Origin: Armatimonadia bacterium
GTDB lineage: Bacteria > Armatimonadota > Zipacnadia > Zipacnadales > JABUFB01
DNA: 35,481 nt
Direction: 5' to 3'
Assembly: GCA_039679385.1 (NCBI GenBank)
Contig: JBDKVB010000088.1
Coordinates: 1 to 35,481 of the forward strand
In this document: one piece after another, positions 1 to 7,993 of the stretch
Numbering within the stretch: position 1 is the first letter of the stretch
Layout of the letters: every line of letters starts with the position of its first letter
Translations under genes and position numbers: made by a program
The notes under the pieces: generated by a model
The model's input: the letters and a program-made list of their open reading frames with translations, nothing else
What the model was told of the DNA's origin: nothing
Database searches by the model: none

Positions 1-2
1 GC

Positions 3-812
3 ATGACAACTCAGGAGTTCAAGGATATCGCAAAGGGCATGGGCGTCGATCTGGTCGGCGTTGCGCCGATCGACCGCTTCTCGCTCTTCTCGCCGGAGGC
101 CCATCCCTGCGCCATACAGCCGCAGACTCGCTCCGTGGTCGTGCTTGGCTTCAGCATTCCGCGCGGTGCCTTGCAGGGCCTCGAGTCCGGAACGGCCGCC
201 TACACGCTCGGTCTGGGGGTGCCCGGTTCCGTGGCTTTGGAGACCACCTACCAGCTGTGCCGCAAGATTGAGAACGAGGGCTGGGAGGCCACGCCGGTGT
301 TCCAGCAGGCAGGGGACATGCGTCGGCAGGGAGTGGCAGTCGCCCCGGACAAGCCCGAACCCAACGTAATCCTGGAGTTTGACTACGCCGCCCATGCCGC
401 AGGACTGGGTGAGGTCGGCCGAGGCAAGTGGCTGCTCACGCCGGACTTCGGCCCGCGGCAGATGCTCACGATCATCCTCACCGACTGGGAGCTTGAGCCC
501 AACGCGCCCTTCGCCGGGAAGGTCTGCGACGAATGTGGAGCCTGCGCCAAGGCCTGCCCGGCCGGTGCCCTGGACTGCGGCAACGTCCACTGCGCACCTC
601 TCAGCGAGGGCAAGGCATGTTGGTACACGCTGCGCATCGAGAATTGCCGCGTGTGCAAGACGGGAACCACTCGACTTCCCTACTCGACCGGCTCCGAGCC
701 CTTCCGTCTGGGAGCAGCCTGCGGTCGAGCCTGCGTCGCGCACCTGGAAGATGGCGGCAAGCTCAATCGCAAGTTCGCTTCGCCCTTCCGATCGGCGAAA
801 GAGGGAGCGTGA
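3..812 (+). CDS. QueG-like 4Fe-4S protein (first of a tandem pair)
   Basis: A 269-residue cytosolic Fe-S protein related to the C-terminal half of epoxyqueuosine reductase (QueG). A GLGEVGRGKWLLTPDFGPRQ segment (about residues 134-152) matches the QueG-type GLGxxG...FG(P/S)R block. It is followed by a ferredoxin motif CxxCxxCxxxCP (C175, C178, C181, C185). A second Cys-rich part near the C-terminus (CRVC, then CGRAC) could hold another cluster. True QueG is near 380 residues with a cobalamin-binding part, so this shorter protein is probably not QueG itself. The ATG lies two bases from the window edge, so its ribosome binding site cannot be seen, but the N-terminus aligns with that of the next gene. 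The next gene starts 6 bases after the stop, so the two are surely cotranscribed. The role is unknown; electron transfer or a reductase activity is likely. Confidence 0.8.
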   Translation: MTTQEFKDIAKGMGVDLVGVAPIDRFSLFSPEAHPCAIQPQTRSVVVLGFSIPRGALQGLESGTAAYTLGLGVPGSVALETTYQLCRKIENEGWEATPVFQQAGDMRRQGVAVAPDKPEPNVILEFDYAAHAAGLGEVGRGKWLLTPDFGPRQMLTIILTDWELEPNAPFAGKVCDECGACAKACPAGALDCGNVHCAPLSEGKACWYTLRIENCRVCKTGTTRLPYSTGSEPFRLGAACGRACVAHLEDGGKLNRKFASPFRSAKEGA

Positions 813-818
813 TCTCCC

Positions 819-1856
819 ATGCTGACGAAGGAAGCTCTGCGTGACTACGCCTACAACGTCGTGAACGTGGACAAGCTGGGTGTCGCCAACATCGAGCGCT
901 TCAAGGACGCCCCGGCCGACATGGACCCGCGCAAGATCATGCCCAAGGCGCGCTCCGTGGTTGTCTACGTCAAGCGCATCCTGCGGGGAACCTTCCGTGG
1001 AGTGGATGAGGGCACACACTGGCCCTCCTACCATATCTTCAGCTACGCGGGCCTCAACCACATGCTCGGGGTCGCCAACTACAAGCTGGCGCGCTTCATC
1101 GAGCAGAACGGTTACGACGCCGCCTCTCTCTCCGGGCAGGCCAGTGATCGCGAGTTCGGGCAGCGCGGCACCGTGGTCATCCAGCATCGCATCGCCGCCA
1201 CCCTTGCGGGCCTCGGTGAGATGGGCTGGTCAAAGGTCTTTATGACCCGCGAGTTCGGACCGCGGCAGCGGATCGGCATCCTGCTGACCGATGCTGAACT
1301 GGAGCCCGATCCCATCGAGACCGGAGTGCTATGCGACCGCTGCAAGCGCTGTGTTGCCGAGTGTCCGGCAGGGGCCATCAGTCGCGACAAGTCCGTCTCC
1401 ATCGAGGTCGAGGGCCATCGCCTCGAGTGGAACGATCTGGACCTGGGCAAGTGCAAGCTCACGCACTTCGGCCTCAACAAGCGCAGTGGCCCCTTCTTCG
1501 CCAAGCGCTTCCCGGGAGTGCGCATGGCGATCGGGGAGCAGGAGGTCACCTGGCTTGAGGCCTGGGACCTGGGGCGGACGATGTTCCCGACCATGCCCGC
1601 CTTGCAGGCTCTCTCTGCGCATCCCGTCGCAGCCTGTGGCGCTCGTGGCTGCATCCTGGGTTGCGTTAAGCACGTGGAGAAGACCGGCGGCGTTGCCAAC
1701 ACTTTCAGGACCCGACCGGTCTTCAGCGAGGAGAAGCCCTGGCGTCTGGGCGAGGAGCCCACGCACCACTTCGCCGAGCACAAGGGGCTGGAGTACGATC
1801 CGGACGCCCCGGCCCCTGAAGAGCCAAAGGAAAGAGCCGACAAGGACTGGTATTGA
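819..1856 (+). CDS. QueG-like 4Fe-4S protein (second of a tandem pair)
   Basis: A 345-residue paralog of the preceding gene. It keeps the same landmarks: GLGEMGWSKVFMTREFGPRQ (about 131-150), the ferredoxin motif CDRCKRCVAECP (C172, C175, C178, C182), and a C-terminal ACGARGCILGC segment that matches CGRAC in the first copy. It is longer because of about 60 extra residues between the cluster motif and the C-terminal Cys group, plus a charged acidic tail. The ATG follows GAGGGA at a suitable distance. The family is related to epoxyqueuosine reductase but occurs in anaerobes as stand-alone 'epoxyqueuosine reductase-like' proteins of unknown substrate. Tight spacing suggests that the two act together, perhaps as a heteromer. 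That is inference. Confidence 0.8.
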   Translation: MLTKEALRDYAYNVVNVDKLGVANIERFKDAPADMDPRKIMPKARSVVVYVKRILRGTFRGVDEGTHWPSYHIFSYAGLNHMLGVANYKLARFIEQNGYDAASLSGQASDREFGQRGTVVIQHRIAATLAGLGEMGWSKVFMTREFGPRQRIGILLTDAELEPDPIETGVLCDRCKRCVAECPAGAISRDKSVSIEVEGHRLEWNDLDLGKCKLTHFGLNKRSGPFFAKRFPGVRMAIGEQEVTWLEAWDLGRTMFPTMPALQALSAHPVAACGARGCILGCVKHVEKTGGVANTFRTRPVFSEEKPWRLGEEPTHHFAEHKGLEYDPDAPAPEEPKERADKDWY

Positions 1857-1872
1857 GAAAGGGCGAAGCTAC

Positions 1873-1899
1873 CCGGGCAGCCACTGGTTGGTTGCCCGG
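1873..1899 (+). terminator. Probable intrinsic terminator after the QueG-like pair
   Basis: An 11-bp stem (1873-1883 with 1889-1899, one G-U pair) closes a 5-base loop and is followed by TTCCCTTTGT. It lies 16 bases after the stop codon. The T tract is interrupted, so termination may be partial. Confidence 0.55.
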
Positions 1900-1955
1900 T
1901 TCCCTTTGTAGTCGCGGTTTCCGGAGCCCGACCCACTGCACAAGGAGAGACGGTA

Positions 1956-2711
1956 ATGCTCGGACTGAGCCTCGCGCTGACGACGTTGTACCAGACGGGT
2001 CTGACGGACCTCCCGGCTGAGATCGCCTGTGAGGGCAAGTACACACACCACCTGCAGGGCATTGCCGGGAACGGTGTGGACACGATCTACTGGAGCTTCA
2101 CCACGGTCCTGCTGAAGACCGACCTTGAGGGGAAGGTCCTGGCCCGTGCGGACGTCCCCACTCACCACGGTGACCTTTGCCTGGCCGGAGACAAGCTCTA
2201 CGTAGCCTGGTCGAACAAGTTCAACCAGCCCGGCGCCGACTCGAAGGTCTACATCTACAAGGCCGACGACCTGTCCCTGCTGTCGATTGTGCCCGTGCCT
2301 GAGGTCAGCTTCGGCTCCGGCGGCATGGACTGCTGCGACGGCCACTTCTTCATCATCGGTGGCCTGCCCGAGGGTTACGAAGAGAACTACGTCTACGAGT
2401 ACGACGGCGACCTGCGCTATCTGAAGACCCATGTGCTGCCCTCGGGCTATACCAAACTCGGCATCCAGACTGCCTGCTTCCATGGCGACTACTGGTGGTT
2501 CGGCTGCTACACGGTGGAGGGCAAGAAGGGCCTTCTGAAGGCCGACCGGAACCTGAAGCTCGTGGGCACCTACGACGTCTCTCCGGCCATCGGGCTCATC
2601 GGCTGGGGCAAGGACCGGTTCCTGATGTCGAAGCACTTCGGCGAGAAGTGGCAGGCGAAGGTCGTCCCGATGAAGCCCGATGACAAGCTTGGCCTCGTCG
2701 CTGCTCACTAA
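1956..2711 (+). CDS. Conserved-looking beta-propeller-like protein of unknown function
   Basis: A 251-residue protein with no catalytic motif that I recognise. It is rich in short beta-strand/turn units with recurrent Y/W and D-G turns (HHLQGIAGNGVDTIYWSF, HHGDLCLAGDKLYVAW, MDCCDGHFFIIGG, FHGDYWWFGCY, IGLIGWGKDRFLMS). This is the pattern of a small beta-propeller or of a sensor domain built of kelch/SMP-30-type blades. The histidines of HH-L-Q-G and HH-G-D could bind a ligand or metal. The N-terminus is only weakly hydrophobic, so secretion is doubtful. AAGGAGAG stands just upstream of the ATG. Similar hypothetical proteins occur, to my recollection, in Planctomycetes-type genomes. I assign no function. 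Confidence 0.6.
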   Translation: MLGLSLALTTLYQTGLTDLPAEIACEGKYTHHLQGIAGNGVDTIYWSFTTVLLKTDLEGKVLARADVPTHHGDLCLAGDKLYVAWSNKFNQPGADSKVYIYKADDLSLLSIVPVPEVSFGSGGMDCCDGHFFIIGGLPEGYEENYVYEYDGDLRYLKTHVLPSGYTKLGIQTACFHGDYWWFGCYTVEGKKGLLKADRNLKLVGTYDVSPAIGLIGWGKDRFLMSKHFGEKWQAKVVPMKPDDKLGLVAAH

Positions 2712-2755
2712 CAGGCCCGGCAGTTGCCGCGATTCACCAAGCGAGGTAGCGACCG

Positions 2756-4063
2756 ATGAAACCAGTAAAGCCGCAGCGCTTCTACATCACCGAATGGGCC
2801 GCCCAGGACCCTCGGTGTGTCGCACGCATGGAAGGCATGATGGCCGGCTTCGGAGTCCCGCTCGACCGCGTGCAGTTGCTTCGTGAGGAGGACCTCGAAC
2901 AGACAGCCCGCGAGCGTGACTGGCTCGACCTCGACGTTCGCCAGGGCCGGTCCTTCTTCACCGGCGACCCTGATGTGGTCTTCAACAAGTTCCGCTGGCC
3001 CAGTGCCGAGGAGCGACAGGCGAAGCTGGCCGAACTCCCGGTGTTCCAAAGCAACCCCGGCCAGTTCTACACGCGCCAGTTCCTGCGCATGCTCTACGGG
3101 ATCGAGGACTTCTACCACTACGAGGACGGCAAGGGCAAGCGCGACCGAGGGACCACCTGCTGGAGCCTGTATGACCTGCACTCGGCGCTTGGCTGCTTCC
3201 ACAAGTGCGGGTACTGCCGTCGCGGTCGCGTCACCACCCTCGGACTGAATCTCGAGGAGTGGCTCGATCACGTCGATGAGCTCATGGACCGGAACCCCTG
3301 GCAGAAGGTCTTCCGGTATGATGTCGAGACCGACTGCCTGATCCTCGAGCCCGAGTACGGGGCCTGCCGGATGCTGGTCGAGCACTATGCGGCGCTGCCC
3401 GACAAGTACATCATCCTCTTCTCGAAGAGTGACAACGTCGACTTCCTGCTCGACCTCGACCACCGAGGCCACACCATCATGCTCTGGACGCTGGCGACTC
3501 CGACCGTCAGTCGGCGGATTGAGGTCGACACCGCAACCACCGAGCAACGCCTCGAGGCCGCACGAAAGTGCCAGAAGGCCGGGTACACCGTGCGGTTCAA
3601 GTTCAAGCCCATCATCCCCGTTGCGAACTGGCGCGAGGAAGCGACGGACATGCTGGAGAAGCTCTTCGAGGCCGTCACTCCGGACAACCTGAGCATGGAG
3701 ATGCTGTTCTTCGACAACGTCGCGGAGTTCAAAGAGCTCTTTGACGAGGACCTCTTCGACCCCGAACTCGTGGCGATGTTGGAGGAGCATGAAGCCTCCG
3801 GACAGATGACCGACCGCGGGCATCCCTTCCCCTTCGAGTTCCGGGCCCAGGTGTACGAGCACTACGCCTCCGAGATCAGGCGGCTCTCACCGGAGACCCG
3901 GATGTCTCTGTGTGCAGAGACGCGCGAGATGTGGGATCGGCTGGGACCGGCTCTGGGTGCGACGCCGGACGCTTTCGCCTGCAACTGCGGGCCGGTGGCA
4001 GTCCCCGGCATCAGGCCCGAGCAACTCGCGACCACCGAGGAAGGCAAAGCCATCCTGCGCTAA
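2756..4063 (+). CDS. Spore-photoproduct-lyase-like radical SAM protein (copy A)
   Basis: A 435-residue radical SAM protein of the SPL (SplB) superfamily. The cluster motif CxxxCxxC (CFHKCGYC) gives C147, C151 and C154. Family-wide blocks follow: LEPEYG, the SKSDNVDFLLDLDHRGHT segment (the SplB equivalent reads TKYEHVDHLLD), GYTVRFKFKPIIPVANWREE, and a C-terminal block with AETREMWDRLG. SplB repairs the spore photoproduct using a conserved Cys a few dozen residues after the cluster (C141 in Bacillus). By eye that position is not Cys here, although C194 and C204 are near, so the reaction may differ. A C-terminal CxCGP motif (C409, C411) is shared with copy B. GAGGTAG precedes the ATG by 7 bases. 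It is convergent with copy B. The organism shows no other sign of sporulation in this window. Confidence 0.8.
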   Translation: MKPVKPQRFYITEWAAQDPRCVARMEGMMAGFGVPLDRVQLLREEDLEQTARERDWLDLDVRQGRSFFTGDPDVVFNKFRWPSAEERQAKLAELPVFQSNPGQFYTRQFLRMLYGIEDFYHYEDGKGKRDRGTTCWSLYDLHSALGCFHKCGYCRRGRVTTLGLNLEEWLDHVDELMDRNPWQKVFRYDVETDCLILEPEYGACRMLVEHYAALPDKYIILFSKSDNVDFLLDLDHRGHTIMLWTLATPTVSRRIEVDTATTEQRLEAARKCQKAGYTVRFKFKPIIPVANWREEATDMLEKLFEAVTPDNLSMEMLFFDNVAEFKELFDEDLFDPELVAMLEEHEASGQMTDRGHPFPFEFRAQVYEHYASEIRRLSPETRMSLCAETREMWDRLGPALGATPDAFACNCGPVAVPGIRPEQLATTEEGKAILR

Positions 4064-4097
4064 GCCGACCCTCGCGACAGGTTCATACACAAAGAGA

Positions 4098-4131
4098 AGC
4101 GCCGGCCTGGACTCGAACCCAGACCGGCGCT
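4098..4131. terminator. Hairpin between two convergent genes, probable bidirectional terminator
   Basis: A 13-position stem (4098-4110 with 4119-4131, one C-A mismatch) with an 8-base loop lies between two gene ends that face each other. The tails on both sides are only modestly T-rich (TGTCGTTACT on plus, TCTCTTTGTG on minus). It is probably used from both directions. Confidence 0.6.
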
Positions 4132-4168
4132 GTCGTTACTCGTGCAGTAGGGCAGGGATGCCACCAGA

Positions 4169-5470
4169 CTACTCGGTCGTCACCTTCTCGGGCGTCGCCA
4201 CATCCCACGGGTCCTGGGTCAACCTGCGCAGTCCCGGAATCACCAGCGGCCCGCATCCGCACACATAATCGCTCCCGGTGAAGCCGAGTTTCGGTCCCAA
4301 CTCCTCCCACATCTCTCCGGACTCCGTCGAGAGCGCCAACGGGACCTCTTTGTCATACTTGCGGACCTCGTCGATGACGAACTCGTAGATCGTCTTGCGC
4401 ACGTGGTGGGGGAAGGGGCGCACCGACCGCGAGCCAAGCTCCTCGACCGCGTCCCGCGCAGCGTCCAGTGCCCAGGGGTCGATGAGGCTCGTGTCGGCAA
4501 GCCTCAGCAGCGTGTCGTAGTCCATCCAGGCCAGCGTGAAGAGGGTGAGGTTGTCCGGCCGAGTCTGCTCGAAAACCAGGCGCACCATCTCCGCCAGCTC
4601 TTCACGCCAGTTGACCACCGGCACGATCGGCTTGAACTTGAACCGCGCGGTGTAGCCCCAGGACGCCACCTTCGCAGCCGCTGCCACCCGCTCTTCCATC
4701 GTCCCGGTGCGGCCCTCCATGATCTCGCTCTGAGTGCGCCCGGTCAGGCTCCACGTGAGGATCGTGTGCCCGCGGTGATCGAGGTGCTCCAGGAAGTCCA
4801 CGTTGGCGCTCTTGGTGTGAACCGTCAGGTACCGGTCGGGTGTGCTCGCGAAGTACTCCACCAGCATCTGCATGCCGCCGTACTCGGGCTCCAGGGCCAG
4901 CGCCTCGGCGTCGTCATCGTACAGCCAGCAGAGCTCCCAGGGGTTCTTCTCCACGAGTTCCTGGAGCTTCACTCGGTACTCCTTGAGATTGGCCGTCGCC
5001 GTCATGACGCCGGTGAAGGGGCAGTAGAAGCACTTGTGCGGGCAGTTGGCTCCGAGGTGCAGTCGCCAGGCCGGACGACAGACTCCACCGGGATTGCCGG
5101 GGCACAAGGAGGCGCGGCCCGGGTTGGCGTAGGAGAAGGCATCGTAGCCGAAGAGCCTGTGCAGAAGCCGAAGCGGCGCCTCCGGGAGGCGCTCCTTGAT
5201 CTCCGCTTGCCGCTCCGGCCAGTTCCCGTCCCAGCAACTGCGCCCGACATACATGATCGGGTCTTCTGCCGGTGGTGGCATGCCCATGTGTACGTATCGT
5301 GCGCCCCAGTTCTCCGCTGTCGCAAGGTCGGGCACTTCCTCTTCCTTCACGACGTGCGTCGGCGTGCTCGCGGGCAGGGCCTTCCGCAGTCGCAGGAATA
5401 CCTCCAGCATGTCCGGGTCCTCGAGCACGTCCCGCAAGACGTACAGATGCGGCGGTCGAAGATCGTACAT
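4169..5470 (-). CDS. Spore-photoproduct-lyase-like radical SAM protein (copy B)
   Basis: A 433-residue paralog of the convergent gene at 2756-4063. The radical SAM motif CPHKCFYC gives C143, C147 and C150. It shares LEPEYGG, TKSANVDFLEHLDHRGHT, GYTARFKFKPIVPVVNWREE, the EMWEELGPKLG block and the C-terminal CGCGP motif (C404, C406). An extra Cys-bearing stretch before the cluster (SLCPGNPGGVCRPAW) is absent from copy A. I chose the ATG at 5470 because GGGAGG precedes it by 7 bases; a TTG two codons upstream is also open. The Cys used by SplB as hydrogen donor is not at the matching position, so the substrate is uncertain. The two copies are clearly homologous yet diverged, which suggests two different jobs or a heterodimer. 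Confidence 0.8.
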   Translation of the reverse strand: MYDLRPPHLYVLRDVLEDPDMLEVFLRLRKALPASTPTHVVKEEEVPDLATAENWGARYVHMGMPPPAEDPIMYVGRSCWDGNWPERQAEIKERLPEAPLRLLHRLFGYDAFSYANPGRASLCPGNPGGVCRPAWRLHLGANCPHKCFYCPFTGVMTATANLKEYRVKLQELVEKNPWELCWLYDDDAEALALEPEYGGMQMLVEYFASTPDRYLTVHTKSANVDFLEHLDHRGHTILTWSLTGRTQSEIMEGRTGTMEERVAAAAKVASWGYTARFKFKPIVPVVNWREELAEMVRLVFEQTRPDNLTLFTLAWMDYDTLLRLADTSLIDPWALDAARDAVEELGSRSVRPFPHHVRKTIYEFVIDEVRKYDKEVPLALSTESGEMWEELGPKLGFTGSDYVCGCGPLVIPGLRRLTQDPWDVATPEKVTTE

Positions 5471-5729
5471 CGTCAAACCTCCCGAGCGTAATGCTGCACG
5501 TCGGGCTCTTCCCCGTCTGGCCGAGATGTCCTTCCGGCAAGATCAGCTCACTCGGGTCTTCAGGGAGAGGGAGCGCCTTGCACGCCGCGAGGAAAGGGAG
5601 GAGGGCGAAGAGTGAGGGGCGAAGTCGGCGGTCTGGCCGAGACGACGACGGTTGAGACTTGGTCCCGTCACGCATCGCAGTCTGTCATGTATGCCGTCCT
5701 GCGGTCGGACGTGACCCCTGGAGAGCCCT

Positions 5730-6170
5730 GTGATCTATCTGATCCTGTCAGTGCTGTGCTACCTGGCCACGAGTGTGACGATGAAGCTGGCTGCCGTGCG
5801 TGGACTGGATGCGATCGAGGTCAACCTGTCCCTGCGCGTGTCGGGGACGATCCTGACGATTGTCCTGCTGCTGATCACCACCGCGAGCCTCACGCAGCCG
5901 CAACTGCCGCAGGCGACTGCCCTCGGCGTGTTCAGCGGCATCTGCACCTTCCTGTCCGGCTACTACTCACTCCGCGCTCTGGACTTCGGCCCCCTGAACA
6001 CCACGTGGTCGGTCCTGCGTATGGCCACGGTGATCCCGGTCCTGGCCTCGATCCTCGTCTGGGGCGAGCTGCGGTCTGCCACTGAGCCCCACGAGATCGT
6101 CACGAAGCTGGCCGGCGTCGCCTGTCTCCTGGCAGCCCTGACTCTCCTGGGGCGTGGTCAGCATGAGTGA
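5730..6170 (+). CDS. Half-size EamA-type membrane protein, subunit 1
   Basis: A 146-residue, very hydrophobic protein with about four membrane segments (roughly residues 1-20, 33-52, 62-82, 92-110, with a last helix at about 123-140). This is one EamA/DMT repeat, half of the usual 10-helix transporter. The start is GTG, with GGAGAG a few bases upstream. Its stop lies inside the next gene (8-base overlap if that gene starts at 6163), so translation of the two is coupled. DMT family members export or exchange metabolites, amino acids or sugars across the inner membrane. The substrate cannot be told. Confidence 0.75.
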   Translation: MIYLILSVLCYLATSVTMKLAAVRGLDAIEVNLSLRVSGTILTIVLLLITTASLTQPQLPQATALGVFSGICTFLSGYYSLRALDFGPLNTTWSVLRMATVIPVLASILVWGELRSATEPHEIVTKLAGVACLLAALTLLGRGQHE

Positions 6171-6627
6171 CACACTGCTTCCGCCGCAGACCTCGGAGGA
6201 GGCTGCCGACTCCTTCGTGCAATGGCGCAAGACGGTCGCCGTCGCCTTCCTGGCCCAGGGCTTCGCCGGGGTTGCTCAGAAGACTCTCGCCTCCCTGGAG
6301 GGCGAGTACCGCCTCTACTTCCTCTGTGCCACCTACGTCGTCGCCGCGCTTCTCTCCTACATACTTTACCGGCAGCGGAAGGCTCGCGTGACGCTCCAGG
6401 GGATACTGCTGGGAACCCTGGCGGGCACCACCTGCGTCCTGAGCGTCTACTTCCTGCTGGCGGCGCTCAAACACACCGGCGGGGTCGTGGTCTTCTCTGT
6501 AGTCCCGGCGGCAGCCCTGACGCTGACGCTCCTCGCAGGGCGGATCGTCTTCAAGGAACGCCTCTCGCGTGAGCAGACCCTTGGCATGATCCTGGCCGTC
6601 GTGGGCATCGTCGTCGTGCAGCTCTAG
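6163..6627 (+). CDS. Half-size EamA-type membrane protein, subunit 2
   Basis: A 154-residue second EamA half with a soluble N-terminus of about 25 residues, then membrane segments near 27-45, 55-70, 80-105, 110-130 and 136-154. The KTVAV..LAQGFAGVAQKTL opening and the C-terminal VVFSVVPAAALTLTLLAGRI / GMILAVVGIVVV helices fit the family. I chose the ATG at 6163, overlapping the previous stop; a GTG at 6154 is also open. The protein most likely pairs with the preceding half to make a complete DMT transporter, as in SMR-type two-gene pairs. It is convergent with the next gene, with a gap of only 32 bases. Confidence 0.75.
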   Translation: MSDTLLPPQTSEEAADSFVQWRKTVAVAFLAQGFAGVAQKTLASLEGEYRLYFLCATYVVAALLSYILYRQRKARVTLQGILLGTLAGTTCVLSVYFLLAALKHTGGVVVFSVVPAAALTLTLLAGRIVFKERLSREQTLGMILAVVGIVVVQL

Positions 6628-6659
6628 CAGTTCTGGTCGTCTGCGCCTCAGCCGAATCC

Positions 6660-7799
6660 TCAGAAGGGGCCGCGACCGTGCTCCCGGTAGTAGGCGAACC
6701 CTTCGACGAGAGTCCGCAGATTCTCCCAGGGCACGCCGGGGGTGATGCTGCTTGAGGCCCCCAGCGCGAGCCCTGTTCGTGGACCATGCTCGACGAGCCA
6801 GGCCATCTCCGACTTCACCTCGGCAGGTGTGCCCAGAGGAAGTGTACGCGTCACGGAGACCCCGGCGATGATGAACAGGTCGTCGCCGTCTCGCGTCTTC
6901 AGTCGGCAGATCTGCTCGTAGTCCATCCCGTCCTCGTACTGGAACCCCTGGAAACCTCGCAGCCCCACCTCTATCAGACGCGGCACCATCTGGCTCAGGT
7001 TGCCGTCGCAATGCCACAGGAGCTTGACGTCCGTCGCCAGCAGCGGCTCCAGGCTCCGGGCGAAGTGCGGGAACCACAGCCGGTCCAGCCACTCGGTCCG
7101 CACCAGCGTTCCTCGTGAGTCCGCCATGTCGTGGTCGAGACGGTACAGTGGAGGCAGGTGCCCTTCATGGTAAGCGCGTGCCGCTGCACGGTTGTTTCGG
7201 ACCGCGAGATCCGACTGCAACGAGAAGTGACGCTCGATCATCTCGGGGTAGAGAGCGAAGGCCATGAAGTAGGGCGCGTAGCCGTAGCGGCTGTAGGAGA
7301 AAGATGGGAAGGCCACGAACCCGTGACCGGTCTTGAGGAGGTTGGGCCCCAGGAGCTCCTGCGTCGCCGCCTCGCGGGCAAGGATCTCCTTGAAGCGTGC
7401 CTCCTCGTCGAAGCTCTGAGCGGCTGCCTGCAGTCGAGGAAACTCCACTTGCTCCAGGTGCTGAGCGACGGCCTCGGGCGAGTCGATCAGGATGCCGTCG
7501 CAGAGGGTCTCTTCTGCGCCCGTGGTCGCACCCTTTCGGGTGCCCTCGAAGCCGGCGCTGCCCATCGTGAGCGGGTTCTCGGGGATCCACTGATCGATGA
7601 AGCAGGTGCCAACCCGCTCCTGCATCCGGTGGTAGGTCGGGATCGGATCGCGCTGGTAGGTTCCCTCCGGAAGACCTGCCAGCCGGTCGATCATCCGCCA
7701 CTCCATGGGGTTGATCAGCCACGTGGGGATCCCCTTCGTGGGCCTGCCGTGAACCGTATCGAGGGCAAGCTGCGCCTCTGCGCCCCATGCCGTCTGCAT
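6660..7799 (-). CDS. Uroporphyrinogen decarboxylase-like (URO-D/MtaA-type) protein
   Basis: A 379-residue protein of the URO-D superfamily, which covers HemE and the MtaA/CmuA cobalamin methyltransferases. Diagnostic parts are the late WHCDGNLSQMVPRLIEVGLRGF block (H263, C264, D265), where MtaA-type enzymes place zinc-binding His/Cys, and the C-terminal GVPWENLRTLVEG segment typical of URO-D-like methyltransferases. The N-terminal arginine motif of true HemE is not evident, so heme synthesis is unlikely. The ATG at 7799 is preferred because GGAGGG lies 9 bases upstream; the frame is open for 34 more codons but without a ribosome site. No corrinoid protein gene is adjacent, so a role in B12-linked methyl transfer is only possible. 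Confidence 0.75.
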   Translation of the reverse strand: MQTAWGAEAQLALDTVHGRPTKGIPTWLINPMEWRMIDRLAGLPEGTYQRDPIPTYHRMQERVGTCFIDQWIPENPLTMGSAGFEGTRKGATTGAEETLCDGILIDSPEAVAQHLEQVEFPRLQAAAQSFDEEARFKEILAREAATQELLGPNLLKTGHGFVAFPSFSYSRYGYAPYFMAFALYPEMIERHFSLQSDLAVRNNRAAARAYHEGHLPPLYRLDHDMADSRGTLVRTEWLDRLWFPHFARSLEPLLATDVKLLWHCDGNLSQMVPRLIEVGLRGFQGFQYEDGMDYEQICRLKTRDGDDLFIIAGVSVTRTLPLGTPAEVKSEMAWLVEHGPRTGLALGASSSITPGVPWENLRTLVEGFAYYREHGRGPF

Positions 7800-7911
7800 G
7801 ATGCGAGTCCCTCCGGTGTGTGCCGGGGTGCCTGCGACTCCAAAGTCCTTCCCGCAACACGCACCTTCCAGTTCGCAGGGTGGCCGACCTTCTGCAGCCA
7901 CACAAAGCGAA

Positions 7912-7945
7912 CCGGCCGCCTCCGTGGAGATTCGGAGACGGCCGG
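7912..7945 (-). terminator. Intrinsic terminator of the ferredoxin-FAD oxidoreductase operon
   Basis: Read on the minus strand, this is a 13-position stem with one mismatch (7912-7924 with 7933-7945), an 8-base loop, and a TTCGCTTTGTGT tail. It lies about 50 bases beyond the stop of the FAD oxidoreductase and 110 bases before the URO-D-like gene, so the latter probably has its own promoter. Confidence 0.7.
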
Positions 7946-7993
7946 GAGGGGTAACTGGGAGAGCTGCCGCGAGCTCCTTGTCAGGCGCGGAGG

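Noticed and set aside
2708-3862. A long open frame antisense to SPL-like copy A (and similar antisense frames at 4403-5491, 16892-18328, 23747-25078 and 32690-34054).
   Set aside because: Products are rich in V, G, L, H and R with no domain. They mirror well-supported genes and come from GC-biased codon use.
4105-4126. A stretch resembling a tRNA T-arm on the minus strand (GGTTCGAGTCC).
   Set aside because: It is the loop and part of the stem of the convergent-gene hairpin. There is no acceptor stem, anticodon arm or CCA in the right place.
7800-7901. A 34-residue N-terminal extension of the URO-D-like protein.
   Set aside because: The ATG at 7799 has GGAGGG at ideal spacing and the extension lacks family similarity.
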